Counted from the first letter of the stretch, positions 44,406 to 56,922 are shown. The stretch is 64,000 nucleotides of DNA from Pleurotus djamor (GCA_029747585.1 JAPEVF010000160.1:1-64000); one strand, 5' to 3'. The notes: generated by a model from the sequence alone, not told the origin. Program-made: numbers and translations.

Positions 44406-47400
44406 ATGGCTGAAAACATATATAGCAAGGGAACCCGCGTATGGTTCGAAGACAAGGAGCATGCTTGGGTATCAGCTGAAGTCGCCTCCGTGACAAAAGG
44501 CGCAGATGATTCCATCAAGCTCGTCTTTATTGACGAGCGGGGCAAGGTGGGCTTGTGAATTGTAACCCATACTTTTGCTTCCGTCTGAACTGGTCTTAGG
44601 AAACGACAATCAACACGTCCGTCAAAGAGATTAGGGATGGAAAGGAAGGGCTACCGCCATTGCGCAATCCACCACTGCTTGAGACATCAGAAGATTTGAC
44701 GGACCTCTCACACTTGAATGAGCCTTCTGGTGAGCACCTCTGCTGGCTGCGGTGAGCTTCATCTGACATGAACAGTCCTCCATACCATCCGCAACCGCTA
44801 TGCACAGCACAACATTTACACCTACTCTGGAATTGTGCTGATTGCCGTCAATCCTTTCCAAAGAGTTACCCTCTATGGTCCCGAAATCATACAAGCATAC
44901 AGCGGCCGTAAGCGTGGAGACCTGGAACCACATCTGTTCGCCATCGCAGAGGATGCATACACCGCTATGAGGAAGGAAGGCATGGGTCAGACTATCATCG
45001 TCTCGGGAGAGAGGTTCGTCTGCGCTCTTTCCTCCTAGGCCCCCGCCGTTTCTTACGACTCTGCAGTGGAGCTGGTAAAACGGAATCGGTACGCCAGCTC
45101 TCTGCTCGCCCTCTTGTGTTACTGTGTTCATGCAGTTGACATAGGCTAAATACATCATGCGTTACCTTGCTTCAGTGAACCCTCCAGACACCAACACGAA
45201 GGCGAAAACCAAGCTTTCACTGGATGAGTCTAGTGAAATAGAACGTCAGATTTTGGCGACGAACCCTATCCTCGAGGCGTTCGGCAATGCCAAGACCACT
45301 CGCAATGACAATTCTTCTAGGTTCGGTAAATATATCCAGGTATGTCTGCCATACCCGTGTACTCTTACCTGTATCTGAGAGCTATCCCACGTAGATTCTG
45401 TTCGACGGCAAGCAAGAGATCGTTGGGGCCCGCATACGGACATATCTCCTCGAGCGTTCCCGTATTGTCTTCCAGCCCCTAACGGAACGTAATTACCACA
45501 TCTTCTATCAACTTTGTGCTGGTGCGCCTCTCAAGGAACGAAAGGACCTCGGTCTGGACACGGATATTACCAAGTTCCATTTCCTCAAGCAGGGTGGACC
45601 AACATCGACACCGATCAATGGTGTTGACGATGCTGAGGAGTTTCGTGCCACGCAGCAAGCACTCTCCACGGTTGGAATCAGTGTCGAGAAACAATGGGCC
45701 GTGTTTCGACTTCTGGCAGCTTTGCTTCACCTCGGTAACGTCAAGATAACGCAGAGCCGAAACGATGCGCTTTTGGATGAGAACGATCCTGCACTCCTAC
45801 TGGCCACTCGATTCCTCGGTGTTAACCTCGCCGAATTCAAGAAATGGACCATAAAGAAGCAGATCACTACGCGTTCTGAGAAGATTGTCACCTCACTGAG
45901 CGCCGCACAGGCCACCGTCGTCCGAGATAGTGTTGCGAAATTCGTTTACGCTTGCATGTTCGAGTGGTTGGTCGCCATCGTCAATGAGAGTCTTGCTGGT
46001 GAAAACGGAGATGCCGCTGACCGGGCAGAAATGTTCATCGGGGTTCTGGATATCTATGGGTTCGAGCATTTCCAGAAGGTATGTTGTTATACTCCATTCA
46101 GATGCACAACATTAAAGCNTCGTACTAGAATTCCTTTGAGCAATTCAGTATCAATTATGCCAATGAGAAACTTCAGCAAGAGGTTTGGTCTTGTTCCTTA
46201 CATTCTATGCAAAATCCCTGACTCCCTATTTAGTTCAACTCCCATGTTTTCAAACTCGAGCAAGAGGAATACGTCAAGGAGGAGATCAACTGGACCTTCA
46301 TCGAATTCTCGGATAACCAGCCTTGTATCGATGTCATTGAAGGGAAGTTGGGCATTCTCGCCCTTTTGGATGAAGAGTCACGCATGCCATCGGGAAGTGA
46401 TTCGACACTCCTTCAGAAGCTGAACACGCAGCTCGTCAAGCCTGAATTCAAGAAGGTTTACAAGAAACCCCGATTTGGCAATTCGGCTTTCACAATCGCC
46501 CACTACGCTCTTGATGTCACTTACGAGGTTGAAGGATTCTTGGAGAAGAATAGGGATACTGTTCCTGACGAGCACATGACACTGCTTGCTTCTACGAAAA
46601 ATCCTTTCTTGAAAGAAGTCCTTGACGCTGCTCTTTTGTCGACGAAGCCACCAGATAGTCCTCATCCCGGTTCACCTGCCATGTCTGACTCTGGAAGTGG
46701 TGGATCTCGCCGGTCTTCTGTCATCCCAGATCCTGGGCGTCAGTCCTTCGTTGGAACCAGCCCGAACCCTGCTTCAACGGCCACGACAGGGAGTCTCAAG
46801 CGCCCTGTAGGTGCCCCGACCAAGAAGCCGACACAGGGATCTATATTCAAGGCATCCCTCATCGCTCTCATGGATACACTGAGCGTTACGAACGTCCACT
46901 ACATTAGGTGTATCAAGCCCAACGAAGCGAAGAGACCTTGGGAGTTTACACCGCAACAAGTGCTGGGCCAACTCCGAGCTTGTGGTGTACTGGAAACCAT
47001 TCGTATCAGTTGTGCTGGGTACCCGACACGTTGGATATACGAAGAATTCGCTGAACGGTAAGAAACCCATATTTCCATTGTTCGCCATGATTTTGAATTT
47101 CCTCAGGTACTACATGCTCGTTCCTTCGTCAACATGGCAGCCCATGATCCAGGCGTTGGACTTGAAGCGCCTTTGTGCAGTCATCCTCGAGCAAACTATC
47201 AACGATCCAGATAAATATCAATCCGGTCTGACCAAGATATTCTTCCGGTCTGGAATGTTGGCTGCGCTGGAATCCCTTCGATCAGCACGACTCAACGCAA
47301 TGGTTACCGTGGTTCAGAAGAACATGCGGAGGCGGATGGCTGTCAAAAAATACCAGGAGCTGCGGGCGGCTACCATCAAAATCCAGACATGGTGGCGAGG

Positions 47401-50047
47401 CATCATGGCAAAACGATTCGTTGAAGTTGTCAGGAGAAATGTCAGCGCCCAGCGATTGCAGACCATCATTAGAAGGCATCTGCAGCGCAAGCACTTCTTG
47501 GATACCCGACGAGCGATCGTCCTTTTCCAAAGCCGTATGTCGTTTCATTTTCATTCACTGGCAAGATCTCACCTTCTCTGTAGGTATTCGCGGTGCTCAA
47601 ACTCGCGCTCTTTTCGTCCAAAACAGACGAACCAACGCCGCCACGCTTCTCCAAAGCCTTATTCGAGGAGTGTAAGTCTTCCTTTCCATCACGTCTGGCA
47701 TCTCTTTTCATACGCCTTCCTAGATCAACCCGCCGATCTTTCCGTACCGATGTTCGCCATGTTGTGTACCTGCAGTCTTGTGTCCGCCGTCGCCTCGCTC
47801 GCAAGCAACTCAAAGCTCTCAAGGCTGAGGCTCGATCTGTCTCGAAGTTCAAGGAGATTTCATATCGCCTTGAGAACAAGGTTGTTGAACTTACACAGAA
47901 CTTGCAGAGGCGGACTGAGGAGAAGAAGGAACTTCAAGGCAAGCTGAATGAGTTGGAACAACAGCTCGCGCAATGGAAGGGTCGTCATGAGGAGGCGGAC
48001 GCTCGAGCCAGGAACCTCCAGATCACGCTGCAAACTACCGAAGCTGAGATCGCGCAGAGGGATGCTCTTCTTCTAGCCAAGGCCGATATCGAAGTCAAGC
48101 TTGAGGAAGCCACGCAGAAGGCTGCTGAGAAGGAGGAGATAATTCAGAAGCTTTCTGATGACCTTGCTCGACAGGCCGCGCAAATCGAGCAGCAACAGAA
48201 GGCTATTGAGTCAACGCCTGTTCATAACCCCGAAGACTACTCCGTCATTGCCACTCTCAAGAATGAAGTCAGNAACCTTCGAGAACAACTCAATCGGTCG
48301 AATGCCCTCAATGCCCTCACCCANGGCTCTCGTGCCAANCCGCCCCTGTCACCTACCTTCGCCCCTAACCTCCGNCTCAACGAAACCAATGGACAANCTC
48401 AACCCACNACTACNGTCGCTGTTAANCGTCATCAACGTCGTCACAGCTCTGCTGGTGTNTATGCGATCAACGACTCCGATCATAGAACTTCCGCTGACGA
48501 GTTGATGTTCGACGCCAGGAGGAATCAAGCAATGAACCCTCGGGCTGTGTCCGTNGCATACAATGGCGAAGATGGCTCGATGAGGTTCCGTGCTAATGGN
48601 TTGCCTGATATCAGAGATTACGATGATCCNGCTGAAGAAAAGATTCGTNTGATGATGGATGCAAAACGTCTNGACGAAGATGTTCTGGAAGGCNTGATCC
48701 GTGGTCTCAAAATACCGGCTCCTAGCGCGACTACTCCCCCTGCTGTGAAGGAGATTCTCTTCCCCGCCAATCTCATCAGTCTTGTCACGAATGAGATGTG
48801 GAGATATGGCCTCATTGCTGAAAGCGAACGGTTCCTGGCTAATGTNATGCAAACAGTNCAGGCACATGTTATGGTAAGTTCNCCAATAAGGCCGTTGAAN
48901 CATCATCCTCATTTTCCCTCCTAGTCGTTCACAGGCGAAGAGGCCATCGTCCCCGGCATCTTCTGGCTTTCCAATGTCCATGAGATGTTGTCTTTCATCT
49001 GCGTAGCTGAAAGCGACATGCTGCAGGGTATCGGTCCTGGTGAAGAGAATGCCGTNCGACCATTCAACTGGAACGATTATGAACACCTCGTTTCCGTGGT
49101 NAAGCACGACCTGGATAGCTTAGAGTACAACATCTACCATACCTGGATGCTCGAGACGAAGAAGAGGCTAACGAAGATGGTTATCCCTGCCCTCATCGAG
49201 AGTCAGTCATTACCCGGGTTCACCACTAGCGACGGTGGNGGTCGTCTTTTCAACCGCCTTCTCAACTCCAACAANACNCCTGCGTACAACATGGATGACA
49301 TACTGAACCTCCTGAATAAGGTTTGGAAGAGCTTGAAGAGCTTTTACATGGAAGAGTCTGTCGTNCAGCAGGTGGTCACGGAGCTTCTCAAACTTATCGG
49401 AGTCACGAGCTTTAACGATCTTTTAATGCGACGCAATTTCTCTTCTTGGAAGCGAGGTAAGTCGGTTATCGTATCGTCTTTACAACTGTAAAGCTAACGG
49501 TGTTTAAAGCTATGCAAATTCAGTACAACATCACTCGTATAGAAGAGTGGTGCAAATCCCACGATATGCCTGAAGGAACGCTGCAGCTAGAACATNTGAT
49601 GCAAGCGACCAAACTTCTTCAACTCAAAAAGGTTCGTCATCTTTCTTGCTTTCGTTGTGGTCCGCTTCTGACTGCTGGTCCAGGCTACCGCTGCGGATAT
49701 CGAGATCATCTATGATGTTTGCTGGATGCTTAGCCCCATGCAAATCCAACGAATGTGCACGAACTATTATGTCGCCGATTACGAGGTGCGTCTCAATAAC
49801 TCATAAGGCTGGCTTGAGTTGACTGGAGTATATTGTACAGAACCCAATTTCGCCTGAAATCCTGCGAGTAGTCGCATCACGAGTACAGGCTAATGATCGC
49901 AATGACCACCTTCTTCTGTCACCAGAGACCGAAGAAGTTGGACCTTACGAACTCCCATTACCCCGAGAGGTTTCTGGCTTGGAGACATACGTCCCAGCAT
50001 ACCTCAACGTCTCTCATCTACGTAGGCTAGCGGCACTGGTTGCCTAA
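44406..50047 (+). CDS. MYO2: Class V myosin heavy chain
   Basis: An actin motor that carries vesicles and organelles to growing hyphal tips. The N-terminus [20 protein letters not shown] is the SH3-like region. The motor has [15 protein letters not shown], the P-loop [20 protein letters not shown] (split by an intron near 45020-45070), switch [13 protein letters not shown], switch [22 protein letters not shown], an actin-binding loop 2 rich in Ser/Pro (46640-46800), and [11 protein letters not shown]. Six IQ-like light-chain sites follow (for example [18 protein letters not shown]). A coiled coil runs to about 48250. The C-terminal cargo-binding DIL domain has [20 protein letters not shown] and [20 protein letters not shown]. 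It ends LRRLAALVA at TAA 50047. Several N codons occur between 48270 and 49370. Confidence 0.95.
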
Positions 50048-50189
50048 TTCACGCATGTTCGATTCGCATTCATCACCCCCTCCTGCATATCTTCTCTTCG
50101 CTTGTTGTCTATACGTCTGTATACCATATCGCTTTCATTCCTAGTTGGATGTTTCTATATTTCCGCCTTGGCAATTACATCAGGGTTAT

Positions 50190-51135
50190 TCAAGGGTCTG
50201 TCGACTCTACTGTCGTCGTACATATGATNAAGCGGGAGGCATCTTCGACTTGAGTGGAAGATAAGAGGACGTCGGTTGCTAGTTCGATACGGGAGTTGGG
50301 GTCGGAGAAAGGGATGAGGTAGAGTGCCAGTCGCAGCGGGGGTGTTGGTCTCGGGACGTCAAACTGCTTGACCAGGCAATCCAATGCCTTTCCTACACTT
50401 ACTGTCTGAGACGTATCTTAGCAGTAGATTAGATGTACAGTTGATTAGCAGCTCACCTTGACAAACCAGATGGGTTTGTCGTCCACTTGCTTTGAGGGAG
50501 TGTCTACGCTGACTTTGACATGAAGACGGTCACCAACGACTACGTCTCCGGGCTTCTTGGTGGGATCGCCGGGCTTTGCTTGATGTCGCAACTTGATCAA
50601 TTCAACCTGTTTATATCTCGCTAGCTTGGCTGGATCTGTCGGTATCTTCGGTGCACGCTTTTCAGGCGCAGACGTAGACTTTGCGGGAAAGTGTTTGGCC
50701 AGAAGAGCTTGAGCTTTCGCATTTTTGGTGTTTTCAGTAGTTGCTGAGATCGGTTCACAAGAATGCGACTTGGGATGCCGATGTCTGTATACGAGGGTAA
50801 GAAAGATTGGCAAAGATCGGGCTGAGGACCTTTTACTGGGCACAGAAGGATTTCTGGCAGTCTTCGCAAATGCTTCGGACTCTGTTTGCATTTGAGCTTT
50901 CGCCTGAAGCTACGAAGCTCTCAAGGCTCGGTTTATTGCAGCCTTGCCAATCGCATCGTGCTAGCTTAGTGGCAGACCCACCGATACTGGGTGGGGTTTG
51001 TTGAAATGAGCAAGAATGAGAATCGGGGAGGATGTGGTCGCGACAGTAATATTGGTCGCACGAGCAGAGGATCGGGAGGAAGTCTATCGTGTTGCAGGAT
51101 GTCAATGAACACTGGCCTCCGATATTGAGTGACAT
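50190..51135 (-). CDS. AN1-type zinc finger protein, Cuz1/ZFAND1-like
   Basis: The start MSLNIGGQCSLTSCNTIDFL then PILCSCDQYYCRDHILPDSH forms an AN1 zinc finger (Cys and His spacing complete). A second AN1-like finger follows: CDWQGCNKPSLESF, then ICEDCQKSFC, intron, HRHPKSHSC. The middle part is basic (TSAPEKRAPKIPTDPAKLAR). The C-terminal part looks ubiquitin-like: GDRLHVKVSVDTPSKQVDDK, DCLVKQFDVPRPTP and LYLIPFSDPNSRIELATDVL. It ends VESTDP at 50190. Cuz1/ZFAND1 proteins couple stress (for example arsenite) to Cdc48 and the proteasome; I infer this role from the domain layout. It diverges from VPS2 with only 80 bp between start codons. Confidence 0.88.
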
Positions 51136-51215
51136 CGTCTTGTGGTGGCGTATAAGGAAGCCCCTGACTGATGCTGTAACTACCAAGTATAAGTGCCTCT
51201 CATCCACCAACCACC
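51136..51215. promoter_or_regulatory. Very short shared divergent promoter (AN1 zinc finger / VPS2)
   Basis: Only 80 bp lie between the start codons of the AN1 zinc finger gene (-) and the ESCRT-III VPS2 gene (+). Any core promoter must overlap or lie within the first exons. No binding motif was assigned. Confidence 0.5.
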
Positions 51216-52195
51216 ATGAACATCATAGTAATGTCCCCGAATGCCCTTGTTATCGTTCCTACGGATATGAACTGCTTTGATAGGAAACATTATTCGGACG
51301 AACGGTCACCCCAGCTGAACGACTGCGCCAGCACCAGCGTTCACTAGCCAAAGCACAGCGCGAACTCGATCGCGAACGCGCAAAGCTAGAACAAAGCGAG
51401 AAGAAACTCATGATGGATATCAAGAAGAGTGCTAAGGCAGGCCAGATGGTGTGCTCGCTTTGTATCTCTTCCGTTGCTGTTGTCTAACACGTTCACTATC
51501 TCATGTCTATAGAATGCTTGCAAGGTCATGGCGAAGGATCTCGTTCGGACCCGAAGATACGTTCAAAAGTTTCATCAGATGCGAACGCAGCTTCAGGCGG
51601 TTGGTCTACGGATACAAACTCTTAGAAGTAATCAGCAAATGGCAGAGGCCATGCGCGGGGCTACGCGGGTACGCCCATCNCCATCTCAACTGAAAGCAAC
51701 CCTTGACGTCACTCACAGGCAATGGCCTCGATGAATCGAGGACTCAATCTACCGTCAATACAACGTATCATGACCGACTTCGAGAAGGAAAGTTCAATGA
51801 TGGATATGAAGGAAGAGATGATGTCTGACGCGGTGGACGATGTAATGGACGAGGAAGAGGACGAAGAAGAGGAAGGTGACAAGGTACTCAAAGAAGTATT
51901 GGATGANATAGGCGTAAGCCTCGCCCAACAGGTATATTCNATTGATTCTTGGTATATGANNATGTCCGCAGNTAACNCTGGTANGNCTATTACAGCTCAC
52001 CGACGCNCCGACNGGATTGGCATCGGCCACGCCNATAGCGCAGAGACAAGCNGTGGCACTTGGTGAATCGGCTGGCGGACCGTCTGGNGCTGCTGGAGGG
52101 NAANGGGCAATGATCAAGGNGGTGGTGGTGGCGGCGCAGCAATGTCGGATGAGGATGCCCTACAAGCCNGGCTNGATGCTCTTCGTCGAGGATGA
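51216..52195 (+). CDS. VPS2: ESCRT-III subunit VPS2/DID4 (CHMP2)
   Basis: A subunit of the ESCRT-III filament that drives inward membrane budding at multivesicular bodies. The first coding exon is only 12 nt (MNII), spliced by a 56-bp intron (51228-51283) to ETLFGRTVTPAERLRQHQRS. Next come AQRELDRERAKLEQSEKKLM, MAKDLVRTRRYVQKFHQMRT, LRSNQQMAEAMRGATRAMAS and LPSIQRIMTDFEKESSMMDM. An acidic stretch (DEEEDEEEEGD) leads to EVLDEIGVSLAQQ. The C-terminal MIM1-like helix is MSDEDALQARLDALRRG, ending at TGA 52195. N calls affect 51906-52180. The stop lies 39 bp from the stop of COG4 on the other strand. Confidence 0.93.
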
Positions 52196-52234
52196 TCNCC
52201 CTCATCTTNCATATACACTTTATATTCCCAGATC

Positions 52235-55053
52235 TCAGACCTTCAGTGCCACTATTGCCCGAGCCTCTTGCGCAGTTAATTTCCATGTANTACCAGAGCC
52301 ATTATAGAACTCATCCACGTCCTCTTCCTAATTGNATGGTCAGAACGTTCGCATGAACGGGCAACGATCAACTTACACTNTCNAGGTTCAGTANNGTGGA
52401 TATTTGCTGNAGACGCACAAACTTCTCTCTTGCGTCACCGAAGGCNGTTTGTGACGAAAGGAANCCCATGATCGACCTCAAATCTCTGTCGAAGCGAATG
52501 GCCCCAAGCTGGNTAGANNTGAGAAGATGCATGTAGAGGNGNAANGTGGTGACTTGCCTCNGAGTATTGGAAACCCATTACNAGCTTCTCCCAAGGTCGN
52601 AGGAGGATNTCCAACATGAGGGCAAAGAANATGCGATNGTTGTTNTCCGTAAACGNGTTCTGTATCACCAATGTTAGATTCAAAGACACAATGGTTANCC
52701 AGNGATCAACCTTGTAGACCTCCATAAAGCCTTCCCANGACTTNATAAACCTCTTCTTCACTGTATCTTGATACTCAGCAGCACTATAGCTGTTGTCATC
52801 AAGGATGTAGGTGACATCTCGATATATATCGATCAAGAAAGTGCGCAGTTTAGGTCGAATCAGCTGGTTGAAGAGCTGCTCAACACCGAGCTATTGATAT
52901 GGTGTCATATNAATGATCAAGTGATATGATCGACGGAGAGGCGCACCCGAAGTATTGAGGTGAATTTAGTGTTAATGCTAGCCAATGAAGAGATGTAGCT
53001 TTTGACAAGTGCTTGTTCTTCGTCCATAAAGTGTTGACTGATTGCGGGCGAGTCTTGCACGTCTCGGAGTAAGCGTTCGGTATGGGATGTCGATATGTCG
53101 AGGTCATTGAGGTACGTCTGTGCANCNCGNTTAGGCTTNANNNANNTCNGAANANNNNNNNNNNNNNNNNNNNNNNNNNNNNNNNNNNNNNNNNNNNNNN
53201 NNNNNNNNNNNNNNNNNNNNNNNNNNNNNNNNNNNNNNNNNNNNNNNNNNNNNNNNNNNNNNNNNNNNNNNNNNNNNNNNNNNNNNNNNNNNNNNNNNNN
53301 NNNNNNNNNNNNNNNNNNNNNNNNNNNNNNNNNNNNNNNNNNNNNNNNNNNNNNNNNNNNNNNNNNNNNNNNNNNNNNNNNNNNNNNNNNNNNNNNNNNN
53401 NNNNNNNNNNNNNNNNNNNNNNNNNNNNNNNNNNNNNNNNNNNNNNNNNNNNNNNNNNNNNNNNNNNNNNNNNNNNNNNNNNNNNNNNNNNNNTGGGNGT
53501 NAAGACACTTACTTTGTCTATTACACTNCGGAGGTACCAAATTTCCATNGGCANGTAGTATGTNTTGGCCAGATTCGTGAACAAACGATGGGAAGCCGAG
53601 GTTTCGATGTGTTGNGCTACATTAGTATGCGNCCCAGTTTCCCCATCAGCNNCGACNTCGTCATCCGAGGGAGAAACTTCNTCCTGGAGGCNAGTNAANA
53701 ANATNTCAAAGNGTGGAGNTGCNCTCCGACACGCACNAGACTCTGGCGAANGAACTTGCAAAATAGATGCCACCGACCNCTCATACCAGCGATTTCTGAA
53801 AGTAATTTGTCGATNTCCCTGGGNTCTACATCATCTTGCTCAGNTAGCATCGGAGTAGCNTGTCGCCGNNTCGNTGTAGTAGAGCTAAGTGGGTGAGCNG
53901 AGACTTCATTTATCTAAGCNTCGATCAGTCAAANAGCGCGGAGGCAGTCATTTTGAGATCCATACGCGTCGTTTGATAGAACGTTCCTCTTCCCAGCCTT
54001 CAAANAGTTTTTGGGTGACATTGTCACATTCATCAAGCAGCTTCTTGACGACGATATGCATTTTACCGGGTCCGTAGTACTTTTCCACAACCGGTTGGTG
54101 TTGATCTACGATCATAGCGACACTCTCGTATAAAGCTGTGAGCGCNGTGATGTAGTATAATGGTGATGAGGCTAAAATGATAACTTTGTCAGTAGGGTGA
54201 GAATGGCCGAAGAAGCGNTGCTTGACTTTTTGCAGACGCTGGGGGACGGACACGGACCAAATCGACCACAAAGGTAGCGTAGACTTCGAGACCCTCGACT
54301 TCCCAACCGATAGCAGGGAAGAGTTTGAAGAAGCGACTGGTGGTAGCTGAATCGCGAGATGCAGAGGCTTGTTCGAAGTTTTGGCGAAATACGCGAAGGA
54401 GATATTCTCGGGCCTCTTGGAGAGTCTGCGCTGGTGGTAGATGGCTTTCAGTCGTAGGCTAGTATAGTGTGAGTGTGTGATAATGACTGAGCACGAAGTG
54501 CTTTCACTAGTACGCACTACCGCCTGTTCCGCGAAAGGACCGCCGATGACTTGTGGGGGAAGGCTCATTGCCTTTGCACAATGTCTTGTCGCAGATTCCC
54601 AGTCTTGGGCATCTATGGAAGCTTGTAGCGCCATCAATGAAGACTAAGCCGTTATGATTAAGATATTCCGCGAGCAATCATGTTGGTCCTACACACCTTG
54701 AGCTCAAGGACTTGGGAAACACGCTCTGATGCCTCTCTTATTCGCCTCATTTCTTCGTCCAGGGACCTGACGCGTCCTCCGACGCGTTCTGCCGTCTGCG
54801 CAGTGAGCGAGACGGTATTTGAGAGCAAGGTTGCTTCATCATGGAGAGAGGTCAATTGGGGTGTCAGGGACTTGAGACGGTCGAGGGACGCGACGATGGG
54901 ATCACGAGCAGCAACGAGCTCGGACAGTGAGTTCGACAAGCTCGTTTCCTGAGACTGGTAAGCAGACAGTGACGAGAGGATTTCCGGGAGCGAAGTCAGA
55001 GTGCGTGGGTCGGATAGGTGCTGGTCATCGTTGGCGACGACGACGGCGGTCAT
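52235..55053 (-). CDS. COG4: Conserved oligomeric Golgi complex subunit 4
   Basis: A tethering subunit for retrograde vesicles at the Golgi. The start is [20 protein letters not shown] then [15 protein letters not shown]. The family block [50 protein letters not shown] and [15 protein letters not shown] follows. Next come [40 protein letters not shown] and [20 protein letters not shown]. The C-terminal end [12 protein letters not shown] then [16 protein letters not shown] closes at TGA 52235. An N gap (about 53154-53493) and many N calls hide part of the middle, so the exon structure there is unknown. It is divergent from PGK (135 bp). Confidence 0.9.
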
Positions 55054-55188
55054 CAGGGAGTAGTGCCAGATTTGGCAATTGAGGGAGATGCGGTGATTCG
55101 CGTTATCAGAGGTCGGACAGGGGCTTCCTCATCTCCTCCGCAATTCCGCATCCTCCCTCTCCCTCCCTCTTCAACCACAACCACCACC

Positions 55189-56827
55189 ATGTCCTTATCA
55201 AACAAGCTCTCCATCACAGACCTTGAGCTCAAGGGGAAACGCGTCCTCATCCGCGTCGACTTCAACGTTCCCCAGCAGGATGGCAAGATCACTAACCCTG
55301 CAGTACGCCATTCCATCCGATCATCATACAGACTAAAGTAGATCTTCCTTTAGCGTATCGTAGCCGCGCTGCCCACTATCAAGTATGCCCTTGAGAATGG
55401 TTTGTCCCCTCAATCCATCTTACTGGTTGGTCTGATGTGACATCATATCTTAGGTGCGAAGGCTGTCATCCTTATGTCCCATCTNGGGCGCCCCGATGGC
55501 AAGGTCGTAGCAAAGTACTCGCTTAANCCGGTTGCNACCGAGCTTGAGAGNCANCTTGGTCGCCCNGTNACCTTCTTGAACGACTGTGTCGGCNCAGAGG
55601 TCGAACAAGCCGTCGCTTCTGCTTCNGATGGCTCTGTNATNCTTCTCGAGAACTTGCGCTTCCACATNGAGGAGGAAGGCTCCGTGAAGAACAAGGATGG
55701 CACAAAGACTAAGGCTGATCCCGCCAAGGTCGCNGAATTCCGTGAAAGCCTCACTAAACTCGGNGATGTCTACGTCAACGATGCCTTTGGAACNGCCCAN
55801 CGTGCCCACTCGAGTATGGTNGGNGTCAAGCTCCCCCAACGTGCAGCTGGTTTCTTGGTCAAGAAGGAACTAGAATTCTTTGCCAAAGCCCTCGAAAGCC
55901 CAGAACGTCCNTTCNTGGCTATTTTGGGTGGTGCCAAAGTCTCGGACAAGATTCAACTCATCGACAACATGTTGGACAAGGTACTTGTGCTCTAGATTTC
56001 TTCTCCGGACCGTTGTCTAATGCATCTAGGTCAACTCTTTGATCATTTGCGGTGGTATGGCTTTCACCTTCAAGAAGACACTTGAGAACGTCGCCGTACG
56101 TGTTAAGAACGCCCTGTTTCCAGACACAGGGGCTAATTTAGGATCCATCCATGCAGATTGGCAACTCCCTTTTCGATGCCCCTGGNTCGGAGAAAGTGGC
56201 TGGATTGGTCGAGAAGGCTAAGAAGAACAACGTCAAGCTCGTTTTCCCAGTCGACTTTATCACCGCTGATAAGTTTGACAAAGAGGCCGAAGCAAGTNCN
56301 NTTGTTNTCGCNTGGNCANTCTTNNCCTAACACCGCAAACATAGACTGGTACAGCTACCGAGAAGGAGGGTATCCCCGATGGTTGGATGGGTCTAGATGC
56401 TGGACCTGAAAGTCGCAAGCTTTTCCGCGAGACNGTTGCTGAGGCTAAAACCATCNTGTGGAACGGGTAAGCCACNATCCGAGCGATTTTTGGANGGATC
56501 GTCTCACTGATTCATANTCCATATAGCCCCCCTGGTGTATTCGAATTCCCCAAGTTCGCTGGCGGATCCAAGGATCTCCTTGACGCGGCTGTAGAAGCCG
56601 CACAAAAGGGATCTGTCGTCATCATCGGAGGTGGGGACACGGCGACCGTCGCCGTCCAATACGGAGTCGAAGATAANCTAAGCCATGTAAGNACGGGTGG
56701 TGGTGCCAGTCTTGAGCTACTTGAGGGCAAGGTACGTATCCACTTGGTCNGTCTTCTATTTTGAGAGCACGCTAACATGCACGGTTCNCAGACACTTCCG
56801 GGTGTTGCGGAGCTCAGCGAGAAGTGA
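55189..56827 (+). CDS. PGK1: Phosphoglycerate kinase
   Basis: A glycolytic enzyme that makes ATP from 1,3-bisphosphoglycerate in the cytosol. It starts [20 protein letters not shown] then [16 protein letters not shown]. Next come [59 protein letters not shown] and [18 protein letters not shown]. The ATP-domain part has [35 protein letters not shown] and [19 protein letters not shown]. It ends [21 protein letters not shown] at TGA 56827. Most introns are GT-AG, but 56292-56344 is best read as a GC-AG intron (see findings). N calls are frequent but no frameshift is forced. Confidence 0.95.
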
Positions 56828-56922
56828 AGCGATGAATGTTNCCAAAATNAATGTAACAAATTATTAANTAAAACATAGACTGCCCTGATAGATGCTATCC
56901 GAGATTGGACTAGGGACAATTA

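Noticed and set aside
52235..55053. COG3 (Sec34) instead of COG4
   Set aside because: The blocks [32 protein letters not shown] and [12 protein letters not shown] fit COG4, not COG3.
56280..56345. Frameshift in phosphoglycerate kinase
   Set aside because: A GC-AG intron of normal length keeps the conserved text in phase.
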